Shown here piece by piece: positions 23,044-32,458 of a stretch of DNA of 64,000 nt. The stretch is taken from the NCBI GenBank assembly GCA_947625205.1, contig CANQNN010000006.1, forward strand, positions 62,001 to 126,000, read 5' to 3'. A model generated the notes under the pieces. The model did no database searches, had not been told where the DNA came from, and saw only the letters and a program-made list of their open reading frames with translations. Both the position numbers and the translations under genes were made by a program. How positions within the stretch are numbered: position 1 is the stretch's first letter; every line of letters begins with the position of its first letter. This stretch comes from an uncultured Lachnospiraceae bacterium. GTDB lineage: Bacteria > Bacillota > Clostridia > Lachnospirales > Lachnospiraceae.

Positions 23044-24117
23044 TTACTCTGCAGCGATCGCCACATAGTCATCGGGAACCTTGATTCCCAGCTTATCGCA
23101 GATATCAGAGTTGAACTCCTTGGTCACCTGCGGCGCATATTTGATCTCCATCGTGGATACGTCGGCGCCGTTTACGAGAATGTCATATGCCATCTCGCCT
23201 GCCGTATAACCGATATCATAGTAGCTGATAGACAGGGTTGCCACACCGCAGCCTTTGCAGATCCCTTCTTCACCCGCAATGATCGGTACACCTGCCGGAA
23301 GGGCAATGTTGTTGATCAGCTCTGTGGAAGAAGCCATAGTATTGTCTGTCGGGATATAAAGAACATCACAGGACTCGCACGCGCTCGTCACTACAGACTG
23401 GATCTCATTGGAATCGGCTGCCGTAAACTCTTCGTATGCGATACCGTCCTCCTCCAGACTTGCCTTGAATACATCCGCCTGATATTTGGAGTTCGCCTCT
23501 GCGGAGCAGTACAGGATACCTACCTTCTGTGCATCCGGGAACAGCTCAACCAGCATATTCTCCTGCTCGTCAAGCGGCGCAAGATCGGATGTACCGGAGA
23601 TGTTTGTGCCTGTTGCACCCGTCCAATCGGCGATATCAAGCGCCGTGGCATAATCCGTAATAGATGTGCCAAGAATCGGGATCGTGTTTGTTGCCGCAGC
23701 CGCCGCCTGTAAAGGAGCCGTTGCATTTGCAAGGATCAGGTCCGCGCCGTCCGTTACAAACTGCGTTACGATGGTGGAACAGTTGGTTTGCTCACCCTGC
23801 GCATTCTGCAGGTCAAAGGTTACATTTTCGCCCAGTTTATCTGTGAGCGCTTCCTGAAAACCTTTTGTTGCCTCGTCCAGAGCCGGATGCTCAACAAGCT
23901 GACAGATGCCGATATGATAGGTTTCGCCTTCTGCAGATGCATCTGCGGTATCGTCAGCGGCTTCGGTACTATCCGCTTCACTTTCTTCTGCACCGCTCTG
24001 CTCCTCAGAGGCCGTGTCCGTTGCAGCGGCATCTGTTCCGGCGTCGGAACCGCATCCCGCTATCATGGCAGCCGTCATGACAGTTGCCGTCAATAAAGCT
24101 AATACTCTCTTTTTCAT
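23044..24117 (-). CDS. ABC transporter substrate-binding lipoprotein (ABC_sub_bind family)
   Basis: 357 residues. Lipobox 'MTAAMIAGCGSD' (Cys about 22), then an Asp/Glu/Ala/Ser-rich linker to about residue 65 that lifts the domain from the membrane, then a two-lobed binding domain. 'YHIGICQLVEHPALDEATKGFQEAL' and 'VGILYCSAEANSKYQADVFKASLEEDGI' match the ABC_sub_bind family (TrpX). First gene of the importer. AGGAGG precedes the ATG. No riboswitch or T-box is visible in the about 100-nt upstream gap. Confidence 0.93.
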   Translation of the reverse strand: MKKRVLALLTATVMTAAMIAGCGSDAGTDAAATDTASEEQSGAEESEADSTEAADDTADASAEGETYHIGICQLVEHPALDEATKGFQEALTDKLGENVTFDLQNAQGEQTNCSTIVTQFVTDGADLILANATAPLQAAAAATNTIPILGTSITDYATALDIADWTGATGTNISGTSDLAPLDEQENMLVELFPDAQKVGILYCSAEANSKYQADVFKASLEEDGIAYEEFTAADSNEIQSVVTSACESCDVLYIPTDNTMASSTELINNIALPAGVPIIAGEEGICKGCGVATLSISYYDIGYTAGEMAYDILVNGADVSTMEIKYAPQVTKEFNSDICDKLGIKVPDDYVAIAAE

Positions 24118-24223
24118 AATATTCCTCCTGTAAAATATTACTTAAATATTACTCATGTGCTTTAAAGTATTAAAGCGCAATGTTTCCTATGCAAATATAC
24201 ACGAAAAACCGCTGTTCGTCAAC

Positions 24224-26425
24224 CTAACCGATGAAATATTCAGAAATATCGATACAGTTGATCAGCGCCAGGCTGTTTTCTTCCTTGCATTCCAGCCAGC
24301 TTGCGCTGCATCTGTTCCATGCACGGAGCGAATAATTAAACAACTCTTCTGTACATCTGCTATGCGGATCATCCTTCTTCAAATTTCTGAGAACACAGTT
24401 CTCACAGGGTGTATTCCTGTTCTGCAAGGCTTCATAACAGATATTTCCGATCTTGACGCCCGGCGTGGCGGCAAGTACTTTCTTATTGATAAAACTAAGC
24501 TCATATGTATCTGCGTTTACGATATAAACGTAGCTGTCAAGATTATCGAATACTGCTATCTGCGTTACAAAATCCTGAAGGCGGTCCATCAGACCGATCT
24601 GCAGAATGTGCGCTTCCAGTACGCGCATCAGCGAGCGAAGCTCTTCCATCTCGCTCTCCCTGAATTCCAGCTGTACATCCTCGTGATGCTCCAGGATAAC
24701 GGCTCCCTGAAATTCCCCGTGCGATGTGATCGGATAATAAAGCATGCTCTTGATCCCTTCTGACCGAAAATAATCCCGCATCTCCACCACATTCAGATCA
24801 TAATCATGGATAATGGTCATTCCGCGGAAGGTCTCGTAGAGCATTTCGCCGACTACTTTCTTAAGCTCATACTGTGCAGCCGTCTCTTTGCCGGTTTCAT
24901 AACCCGACATGGCAAACTGGACCGTATGCGATATCGGCAGCGAATCGTTACCGCATATATATCCTCTATGAAAACCGAATTTCACAGTGATCAGCTCAAT
25001 GGCGGATTTCAGCGCGGATTCCATAGTCTTATCTTCAAACAGGACCTGCATTACCAGATCTTCAATACTGCGGTTCATCTCCATGCCCTTCTGAGGATTG
25101 TATTCCTCTTTCTTTCTTGTGGCATGATAAACCATAGTCGTAGCCGCATCATAGATACGATATCCGCATTTGCCGTTTGCCTTAGCCGTATAAACAGCCT
25201 TGTCCGCCTTCTTGAACAGCTCCGTGTAGTCCTTGCCGTGATACGGATAGATAGCCACGCCGACACTGCAGGTTACGTGGATCTCTCTGTCGCCGTAATC
25301 AAACGAATAATTGACATTGCGGACGATCTTTTCCGCGAGGATATCGGCGTTGGAAATGGCTTTGAGATTTTTCATAAAGACAACAAATTCATCCCCGCCG
25401 ATACGGCCCGTAATATCGCCGCCCTTGAAGATCTCGTTCAGGGCATTTGCCGTATCCACAAGCACCTGGTCGCCCTGCGCATGTCCCAGGAGGTCATTGA
25501 CTTCCTTAAAATTATCCAGATCGATGATCATAAGTGCGTTTAAGGCGTCTTTCGGGCTGTCCTGGATCACATTTTCAATAAGCTGTTTAGTGGCGCCCTT
25601 ATTATACAATCCCGTCAGCGCATCCTTCTCGGCGCGGAGAAGCAGATCGAGTTCTTTTAACTTCCGCTCATGGATGTTGATCATACGGCCAACGATCCTC
25701 GTCACATAACCCTCCGGTCCGAGCAGAGAAGTCAGATTGACCTGATACCACGTGTAATCTTTGTCAAACCGCTTCGTCCTGTACTCTATCGTCTCATGCT
25801 TGGGCGAAGCCATCAAACTTCTGAATATGGATTTGAAATACGCTATATCATCCTCGTAGATCATGGTCTCATCGAAATCTTCCATATACTTCTGCTGGAT
25901 CATTTCGCCTGACAGATCATAGTCCTTACTGGATTTCACGACCATGACGTCCGTCTTGACATTATAGTCCAATATCTTACCGCCCTCAGCTTCGGACAGT
26001 ATATTGAGTCTCTCCGCCTGCTGGCGCAGCTCCTCCTCCACGCTCTTGCGTTCGCTGATATCTTCTATGACCGCCAGGATAACATATTTGTCACCCTCTC
26101 TGGAGTACAGGTTGCCTCTCACATGAAGCCACCGCAGTCCGCCGCTTCCCGTTACGGTACGGAATTCCACCTCGACTGCACCGTCGTCCTTGAGAACATC
26201 ATAGATTCCCTGCCGGTAAACCGGAAGATCCTCCGGTATGATATTCATCTCGATCTTTTGAAGTAACCGCATACCCTGTGCCCTGGAATAACCCAGCATA
26301 CGGAACATTCCTTCATTGACATAGAAAGGAGTTACCTGTCCGTTCTCATACTCCATAAAACAGATTCCCGTGATCACATTGTCGATCATAGATTCAAAAT
26401 TATCCCGCATTAGATCCATCGCCAT
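24224..26425 (-). CDS. PAS-PAS-GGDEF diguanylate cyclase with C-terminal sensor region
   Basis: 733 residues, soluble. Two PAS-like domains (about 1-120, and 135-260 ending 'RIVGRMINIHERK'), then a GGDEF domain (about 270-430) with an intact 'GRIGGDEFVVFM' active site that makes cyclic di-GMP. The inhibitory I-site RxxD reads KGGD here, so product feedback may be weak. A GAF-like region (about 465-615) and another PAS-like part with cysteines ('ENCVLRNLKKDD') follow. I start at MAMDLMRD, because GGAG lies 8 nt before it. The opposing phosphodiesterase is four genes upstream. Confidence 0.9.
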   Translation of the reverse strand: MAMDLMRDNFESMIDNVITGICFMEYENGQVTPFYVNEGMFRMLGYSRAQGMRLLQKIEMNIIPEDLPVYRQGIYDVLKDDGAVEVEFRTVTGSGGLRWLHVRGNLYSREGDKYVILAVIEDISERKSVEEELRQQAERLNILSEAEGGKILDYNVKTDVMVVKSSKDYDLSGEMIQQKYMEDFDETMIYEDDIAYFKSIFRSLMASPKHETIEYRTKRFDKDYTWYQVNLTSLLGPEGYVTRIVGRMINIHERKLKELDLLLRAEKDALTGLYNKGATKQLIENVIQDSPKDALNALMIIDLDNFKEVNDLLGHAQGDQVLVDTANALNEIFKGGDITGRIGGDEFVVFMKNLKAISNADILAEKIVRNVNYSFDYGDREIHVTCSVGVAIYPYHGKDYTELFKKADKAVYTAKANGKCGYRIYDAATTMVYHATRKKEEYNPQKGMEMNRSIEDLVMQVLFEDKTMESALKSAIELITVKFGFHRGYICGNDSLPISHTVQFAMSGYETGKETAAQYELKKVVGEMLYETFRGMTIIHDYDLNVVEMRDYFRSEGIKSMLYYPITSHGEFQGAVILEHHEDVQLEFRESEMEELRSLMRVLEAHILQIGLMDRLQDFVTQIAVFDNLDSYVYIVNADTYELSFINKKVLAATPGVKIGNICYEALQNRNTPCENCVLRNLKKDDPHSRCTEELFNYSLRAWNRCSASWLECKEENSLALINCIDISEYFIG

Positions 26426-26500
26426 TTTTTTATCTCCAAACGCTTTTTTGTATCCCGCCGTCTTCCACGGTCTCAACAGCTTATCGTCCGCCCGGTGCCG

Positions 26501-27178
26501 CTAATACTTTTGTACGATCTCGCCCTGCTTCTTGTATATACTGCATGCCGGTATAAATCCTCTCACCATAGATGTGGGATACACGTTCGTCTGTTTCCCG
26601 ATCACGGTTCCCGGATTGAGTACCGAATTGCATCCGACTTCAACATGGTCCCCCAGCATAGCGCCAAATTTTTTTAACCCTGTCTCCAGTTTCTCGTCGC
26701 CGGCTCTGACCACAACCAGCGTTTTATCGCTCTTGACATTGGAAGTAATGGAACCGGCGCCCATGTGCGCCTTATAACCGAGAATACTGTCGCCCACATA
26801 ATTGTAATGGGGCACCTGCACTTTATTGAAAAGGATCACATTCTTGAGCTCCGTAGAGTTCCCCACAACAGCGCCCTTCCCCACGATCGCGCTTCCTCTT
26901 ATGAAAGCGCAATGCCTGATCTGCGCTTCTTCATCTATGATTGCCGGACCGTTGATACAGGCCGACGGATAGACGGTCGCGGACCTGGCGATCCAGACAT
27001 TGTCGCTTTTCTTCTCATATAATTCCTCAGGCAGCGTGTTTCCCAGCGTCACAATAAAATCGCTGATCTTAGCGAGCACCTCCCAGGGATAGACCGCACC
27101 TTCAAAAATATCCTTCGCTATCGTTTCTTCCAGCGTATAGAGCGCACTGATCTGCGTATCCTTCAAACTGCATGACAT
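26501..27178 (-). CDS. Left-handed beta-helix (hexapeptide repeat) transferase-like protein
   Basis: 225 residues. The central part shows repeated hexapeptides ('EEAQIRHCAFIRGSAIVGKGAVVGNSTELKN', split across turns; 'MLGDHVEVGCNSVLNPGTVIGK') that form a left-handed beta helix, as in the C-terminal half of GlmU. There is no N-terminal nucleotidyltransferase domain, so despite annotations as a UDP-GlcNAc pyrophosphorylase it more likely acts as an acyltransferase or binding protein. It lies between topB and the GGDEF gene in one orientation. The substrate is unknown. Confidence 0.78.
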   Translation of the reverse strand: MSCSLKDTQISALYTLEETIAKDIFEGAVYPWEVLAKISDFIVTLGNTLPEELYEKKSDNVWIARSATVYPSACINGPAIIDEEAQIRHCAFIRGSAIVGKGAVVGNSTELKNVILFNKVQVPHYNYVGDSILGYKAHMGAGSITSNVKSDKTLVVVRAGDEKLETGLKKFGAMLGDHVEVGCNSVLNPGTVIGKQTNVYPTSMVRGFIPACSIYKKQGEIVQKY

Positions 27179-27215
27179 AATCCTTTTACCTGCTTTCCGT
27201 AAGTTTTCTGTTTTC

Positions 27216-29228
27216 TTATTTACGGTAAAACTGTTCCACGTATCTGAACCTGTTATAAAGCGATGACTGGTTATTTAACTCCTTCACCGTATTCGTTCTT
27301 CTCGTAACGAAATCATCCAGCTTCACCATATATTCATCCTCCGATATGGCGCCGTCAGCCACAAGGGTAAGCCCCTTCTCCCAGCTTGCGGTAAGCCTCG
27401 GATCCAGCAACGGCCTGATGGAGCCCGCAACGACCTCATATATCATTTCTCCAAGCAGAGTCGGTGTGATCATCTGCGTTTTCTTATTGAGCGCAAGATA
27501 CTTGATATTCACCAGCTTCTTAAGGATCTCAGCCCTTGTGGCGGAAGTTCCGATGCCGCAGCCCTTGATCTGCGCACGCAGCTCCTCGTCTTCTATGAAC
27601 TGACCGGCATTCTCCATCGTCAGTATCATTGTGCCGGAATTATACCGTTTGGGCGGGGATGTTTCCCCCTCTTTCTTATTAAGCCCGGTAAGCTTAAGCG
27701 TCTTTCCTTTTCTCAAGGAGTCAAGCACTTCCATAAACGACTCGTCACAGGACATTTCCGCCTCGTCCGCTTTCTCTTCTTCCCCGCTGTCTTCCGGTTT
27801 CTTTTTGATGAAAGAATAGCGGCTCACAGGCAGGTATCCTTCCTGTACCAGCACCTTAAATCCCGTGGAAAAATATTCGCCCTTCATCACGATGCCCAGA
27901 CTGATCTTCTGGTAAACCGCCGCAGGATAAAAGATACTTAAGAAACGTCTCACAATGACCTCGTAGACTCTGGCTGAGGTGGAATGTAAGCCGTTCAATG
28001 CGCTAAGTCCCTGGCCTGTAGGTATGATCGCATAATGGTCGGTGATCTGTTTGTCATTGACATATCTGGTTTTCGCGACAGATTTGTAACTGCCGGACGC
28101 CAGTATCTGCGAAGCATACGGCGCCGCAATGCCATATCCCTTCAGACCGCTTATGTTTTTATGTATCTCCTTGGCCACCGCCGATGACAATACTCGGGCA
28201 TCGGTACGCGGATAGGTCGTAAGCTTTTTCTCATACAGCTCCTGCGCTATCTTAAGAGTCTCGTCCGGACTGATCTTAAAAAGCCTGGCGCAGTCATTCT
28301 GAAGCTCCGCCAGATTATACAGAAGCGGCGGATTTCTGGTTTCCTTCTTCTTCCCGATCTTATCGACGACCGGCTGTCCTTCCGGGGCATCCTGCAGATA
28401 TGCGATAAATGCGTCTGCATCCTCTTCCTTCAGGAACCCGTTGTCTTTATACATAAGCGGCGACTGGTCATAGCGGGAACCTTCCACCGCTTTCCACTCG
28501 CAGGAGCACTCATGCCCGTCTATATCAATATTGGCCAATATCCTGTAAAAAGGTATCTTCACAAACTCTCTTATTTCTCTCTCTCTCTTCACCACTATGC
28601 CAAGCACGCAAGTCATCACGCGGCCTACGGACACTACCGCTTTATCCGTCTTCAGATAGCTTCTGATCGGATTGCCGTATTTTAACGTCAGCACACGGGA
28701 AAAATTGATCCCCATCAGGTAATCTTCCTTGGCCCGCAGATAGGCGGCGTTGGAGAGATTGTCATAGGCCGAAAGATCCTTGGCTTCCTTAATGCCCCGC
28801 AGGATCTCTTCCTCCGTCTGAGAATCGATCCACACACGCTTCCTGGATTTGCCGTGCACATGGGCCTGCTGTTCCACCAGACGGTATATATATTCTCCCT
28901 CCCGCCCGGAGTCGGTACAGACATAGATCGTCTCCACATCCTCCCGGTTGAGCAGACCGCTTACGACCTGAAACTGCTTCTTCACATTCTCGATGACTTC
29001 ATACTTAAATGTTTCCGGAATAAAAGGGATCGTGTCAAGCGACCACCTTTTGTATTTCTCATCGTACGCTTCGGGATAACTCATGGTCACAAGATGACCG
29101 ACGCACCATGTAACGACCGCCTCGTCAGATTCCATGTAGCCGTCTTTATTCTGCATTTTATATTTCAGCGCTTTGGCAAACTCCCGCGCAACACTGGGTT
29201 TTTCCGCTATATAAATACTCTTTCCCAT
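27216..29228 (-). CDS. topB: DNA topoisomerase III
   Basis: 670 residues, type IA topoisomerase that relaxes and decatenates DNA through a 5'-phosphotyrosine. TOPRIM domain at the N-terminus ('MGKSIYIAEKPSVAREFAKAL', 'VCTDSGREGEYIYR'), the catalytic Tyr in 'LTTYPRTDARVLS', and 'GIGTSATRAEILKKL' near the end. There are no C-terminal zinc fingers, consistent with TopB rather than TopA. The TOPRIM acidic cluster reads D-S-G-R-E. It is in a chromosomal context with no conjugation genes nearby, so it is probably the housekeeping copy. Confidence 0.95.
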   Translation of the reverse strand: MGKSIYIAEKPSVAREFAKALKYKMQNKDGYMESDEAVVTWCVGHLVTMSYPEAYDEKYKRWSLDTIPFIPETFKYEVIENVKKQFQVVSGLLNREDVETIYVCTDSGREGEYIYRLVEQQAHVHGKSRKRVWIDSQTEEEILRGIKEAKDLSAYDNLSNAAYLRAKEDYLMGINFSRVLTLKYGNPIRSYLKTDKAVVSVGRVMTCVLGIVVKREREIREFVKIPFYRILANIDIDGHECSCEWKAVEGSRYDQSPLMYKDNGFLKEEDADAFIAYLQDAPEGQPVVDKIGKKKETRNPPLLYNLAELQNDCARLFKISPDETLKIAQELYEKKLTTYPRTDARVLSSAVAKEIHKNISGLKGYGIAAPYASQILASGSYKSVAKTRYVNDKQITDHYAIIPTGQGLSALNGLHSTSARVYEVIVRRFLSIFYPAAVYQKISLGIVMKGEYFSTGFKVLVQEGYLPVSRYSFIKKKPEDSGEEEKADEAEMSCDESFMEVLDSLRKGKTLKLTGLNKKEGETSPPKRYNSGTMILTMENAGQFIEDEELRAQIKGCGIGTSATRAEILKKLVNIKYLALNKKTQMITPTLLGEMIYEVVAGSIRPLLDPRLTASWEKGLTLVADGAISEDEYMVKLDDFVTRRTNTVKELNNQSSLYNRFRYVEQFYRK

Positions 29229-29252
29229 AGATTCCTCAAGTCTTATACCGGA

Positions 29253-30614
29253 CTACAGATCCGAGATCTGTATCAGCTTTAAATTCGGCCGGATCTTGGC
29301 TTCCAGGTTCAGTCTCTCGTCAAACCGGTACGCCGTATACATATAGATATAATCCGCGCCTATCTTCGCTTTCTTGGCATATGTCAGCAGCTCCTCATAG
29401 TCCTCATAGGCCGTCGGCTTCTCCCAGCTGCAGAGCCCTATCAGCGTATGGCCTTCCTCGTCCTGTGCAACAATGTCAAGTCCGCCGTCCTTGCCTACCC
29501 ATTCGCCGATCGTATCCGCCATGATAGGCAGCTTATCCCTTTTATTAAGCCGGTTCAGATGCTGTCTGCATATTTTTTTGAAATACTCCGACACATATCT
29601 TCTGAAATCCGGCGCGATATAGCGGTTGTAGAACTCTCCTACCGACAGTGTATTCAGGTCGCTCAGATACGGATACATATAGGTATAATAAAAATCCACA
29701 AAAGGATGACTGATCCTGTATATTCCCTTCTGCACATTGTCTTTGCCGGCCGCATCATACGAAAATACCTTCTCTACCAGTTCCAGTTCAATGAGATTTT
29801 TCAGGTACACGCTGATCTTGGCTCTGGAAAACTCTGTGTGCAGATACAGGTTGTTCAGCTTACGGTTCCCCGATGCGATCGACGCCATGATCGTGTTGTA
29901 AACGCCGGGCTCGCGCAGCTGGTCAGTCAGTATGGACTCTCCCTCTTCATACAAGAAGCTGTTCACATCCAGGATATTACGGCATATATTCTGCTGGATC
30001 GTCAGTCTGTCATCAAACCGGTTCCACAGTCCCGGAAAACCGCCCAGGATCGCATACGCTTCAACGCATTCTTCGATGCGGAAATTGGGAAACCGCTGCA
30101 CAATATCCTCAAAGGGCATCTCGCGCACCTTCAGAAAGCCCGACAACTCATATGCCGCCTCACCGATCCGGTTTACCATACTGTTCTCTATCCAGCCAAT
30201 AGACGAGCTGCACAGCACGACCATGATCTCATCCCGGTTCCACTGGCTGTTCACAAAGGAAACCAGCGCCTTCATAAACTGTTCGCCGGCACGCACGATA
30301 TTCTGGAATTCATCGATCACAAGCACTTTCTTGCCGCTGCTTCTGCGGGTGATCCTGGCAAATATATCGTGAAATGTCGGAAAACGGTCTATCTCGTAAC
30401 CGTCGCGGATAAGCTGACCGCTCCACTGATAGAGCTGCTCTCTTTCGGAGCATGCCCGCGCCAGATAGTAACAGCCGTTTTTTCCCTCAAGGAATTCCTT
30501 TACAAGCGTTGTCTTGCCGATATATTTCTGTCCATAGACGACAAGGATCTGGCTGCCTTCTCTGTCATAATAATTATTCAGATACTTTAATTCAGATGTT
30601 CTGCCAAGTAACAT
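29253..30614 (-). CDS. Archaeal-type AAA ATPase with C-terminal DUF234-like domain
   Basis: 453 residues. N-terminal STAND/archaeal ATPase: 'LLGRTSELKYLNNYY', Walker A 'YGQKYIGKTTLVKEF', Walker B 'KKVLVIDEFQNIV'. The middle is a winged helix ('RAKISVYLKNLIELELVEKV'), and the C-terminus ('GLDIVAQDEEGHTLIGLCSW') resembles the nuclease-like DUF234 part of this family. Such proteins are common singletons of unknown role. I chose MLLGRTSE as start, with GAGGA upstream and a 17-nt gap from the EAL gene. It lies directly before topB. Confidence 0.85.
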   Translation of the reverse strand: MLLGRTSELKYLNNYYDREGSQILVVYGQKYIGKTTLVKEFLEGKNGCYYLARACSEREQLYQWSGQLIRDGYEIDRFPTFHDIFARITRRSSGKKVLVIDEFQNIVRAGEQFMKALVSFVNSQWNRDEIMVVLCSSSIGWIENSMVNRIGEAAYELSGFLKVREMPFEDIVQRFPNFRIEECVEAYAILGGFPGLWNRFDDRLTIQQNICRNILDVNSFLYEEGESILTDQLREPGVYNTIMASIASGNRKLNNLYLHTEFSRAKISVYLKNLIELELVEKVFSYDAAGKDNVQKGIYRISHPFVDFYYTYMYPYLSDLNTLSVGEFYNRYIAPDFRRYVSEYFKKICRQHLNRLNKRDKLPIMADTIGEWVGKDGGLDIVAQDEEGHTLIGLCSWEKPTAYEDYEELLTYAKKAKIGADYIYMYTAYRFDERLNLEAKIRPNLKLIQISDL

Positions 30615-30631
30615 AAGCTTCCTCACAAATA

Positions 30632-32356
30632 TTATGCGGTCATCTCTGCCAACAGACATTCTATCTTATCCGGCGGCATCGGCCTGCCCAGAAGAAACCC
30701 CTGGATGTTATCGCAGTCTATCTCACTCAGATAACGGTACTGTTCCTCTGTCTCTACGCCTTCGGCAATTGTCTCAAACCCCAGCTTCTTGACCATATAG
30801 ATGATCGATTCCGTTATGATCCTTGTATTCTCATCCGTGATAACCGTATCAATAAAAGATTTATCGATCTTAAGTGTATCGATGGGCAGCCCTTTCAGGT
30901 AAGACAGCGAAGAATATCCGGTCCCGAAATCATCGAGGGATATCTTAATGCCTATATCCCGTAGAACCTCCAGCTTCTCGGTGATCTCTGTAAAATCATC
31001 TATCAGAACAGATTCCGTGATCTCCAGCTCGATCTCCTCCGGAGCCACGTCGTACTTCTCCATTATGTGCAGCAGCTTATCCGTAAAATCAGCCTGCCTG
31101 TACTGAATGGCCGAAATATTTAAAGACATCACCAGCGGATAGTGATACTTCCGCCTCCACCCGGCATATGTTTTCAGGCTCTCCTCGATCACCCACGAGC
31201 CAATCGGTATGATCGTTCCGCTCTTCTCCGCGATTGGGATAAATACCGCCGGACTGACCATTCTTCCGTCATCATTCTTCCAGCGTATCAGAGCCTCCAC
31301 GCCGCGCAGCTTTTTATCTGCGGTTCTGAACTGAGGCTGGAAATACATAATAAAATTCTGTTGAAAGACTGCGGTTTTGAGCTGATTCTCGATCGTTACA
31401 TTGTTGATGAACTCATTTAGAATACTGCCGCTGTAATACACCACCTTGTCTTTGCCCATGCTTTTGGCTTTAAACATAACGATCTCGGCACAGTTGATGA
31501 GCTCCAGCGTTCCGGTCGCCGCTTCAGGATATTCCGCAACGCCCACGCTTACCGTAATATGGATCTCCTGCCCGCCGGACAGTTTAAACGGGCTCTTAAG
31601 CCGTTCCTTGATCATTTTGTAGACCGTATCCACGCTGCGCGCCCCGCACGGATCATAAATGCCGATACAGTAAATATCACTGTTAAAATGAGAGACGACG
31701 ACATGATCGCTCATCAGCTCCGACAGAAACTGTCCGAACACCTGCACAAGCTCATCGCCCACGATCAGTCCCATACCGTCATTGATCCTGCGGAAATCAT
31801 CGAAATCAATAAACATGACTGCAACATTTGTGTTCTCTGTCTCCGCTTTACGGATAAACTCACCCACAAGTCTCACAAAATAATTGCGGTTATACAGACC
31901 CGTCAGTATATCATAATACGCAAGATATGTCAGTTCATCGTTCTGTGCCGTCAGCCTCGTCACATCCCTGAAACGAATGATCTTATCCGTCGGCGTGCCT
32001 GCGTCGTCATAGACAATATTGACTTCGACCTCAACGCATATTTTCTTATCCCTAAGTCTGACCTCTATGGACTGACTCTTTATATTCTGCTTTTCAATAA
32101 ACAGAACCTCCTGCAGCGGGATCACGCATTGTTCCTCCACGCATTCATACAGTCTGTTCAAGTCCTGGAGCCCCGTAACCGTAAAATCAAAAAAGTGATT
32201 CCAGTTCGCAACGGTCCTGAAGTGTCCCTCCGCAAAATTATAATACAGGAAAGCGTTGTTGGATGTCTCGCAGATCAGGCGGAGCATCTTTTCATCTTTA
32301 CTCAGTTTCTCATTTGTCGCATGCAGCAGGTCGATCTGATATTTTAGTTCTTCCAT
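30632..32356 (-). CDS. Cyclic di-GMP phosphodiesterase: PAS, degenerate GGDEF, active EAL
   Basis: 574 residues. An N-terminal PAS-like region (about 1-130), then a GGDEF-fold domain whose active site reads 'HFNSDIYCIG' instead of GGDEF, so it cannot make cyclic di-GMP, although it may bind GTP. The EAL domain is intact: 'GVEALIRWK', 'LNISAIQYRQ', 'LEITESVL', 'SLDDFGTGYSSLSYL' and 'KIDKSFI'. It should hydrolyse cyclic di-GMP. It sits upstream of the AAA ATPase and topB genes, opposite in function to the cyclase at 24224. Confidence 0.93.
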   Translation of the reverse strand: MEELKYQIDLLHATNEKLSKDEKMLRLICETSNNAFLYYNFAEGHFRTVANWNHFFDFTVTGLQDLNRLYECVEEQCVIPLQEVLFIEKQNIKSQSIEVRLRDKKICVEVEVNIVYDDAGTPTDKIIRFRDVTRLTAQNDELTYLAYYDILTGLYNRNYFVRLVGEFIRKAETENTNVAVMFIDFDDFRRINDGMGLIVGDELVQVFGQFLSELMSDHVVVSHFNSDIYCIGIYDPCGARSVDTVYKMIKERLKSPFKLSGGQEIHITVSVGVAEYPEAATGTLELINCAEIVMFKAKSMGKDKVVYYSGSILNEFINNVTIENQLKTAVFQQNFIMYFQPQFRTADKKLRGVEALIRWKNDDGRMVSPAVFIPIAEKSGTIIPIGSWVIEESLKTYAGWRRKYHYPLVMSLNISAIQYRQADFTDKLLHIMEKYDVAPEEIELEITESVLIDDFTEITEKLEVLRDIGIKISLDDFGTGYSSLSYLKGLPIDTLKIDKSFIDTVITDENTRIITESIIYMVKKLGFETIAEGVETEEQYRYLSEIDCDNIQGFLLGRPMPPDKIECLLAEMTA

Positions 32357-32458
32357 AATTGCTATACCCTTATTATACCCTTATATACCTTTATTTCTTC
32401 TGTATCCCCCAATACAGAAGACCTTCTCCGTTTTGTTTTCTTTGTTTAATCTTTTCCT

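Noticed and set aside
24118-24223. Possible T-box before the TrpXYZ-like importer
   Set aside because: The gap is about 100 nt, AT-rich and without the T-box motif or a terminator-antiterminator pair.
29448-30590. 380-residue plus-strand ORF
   Set aside because: It is antisense to the AAA ATPase gene, which has clear Walker motifs, and its translation shows no domain.
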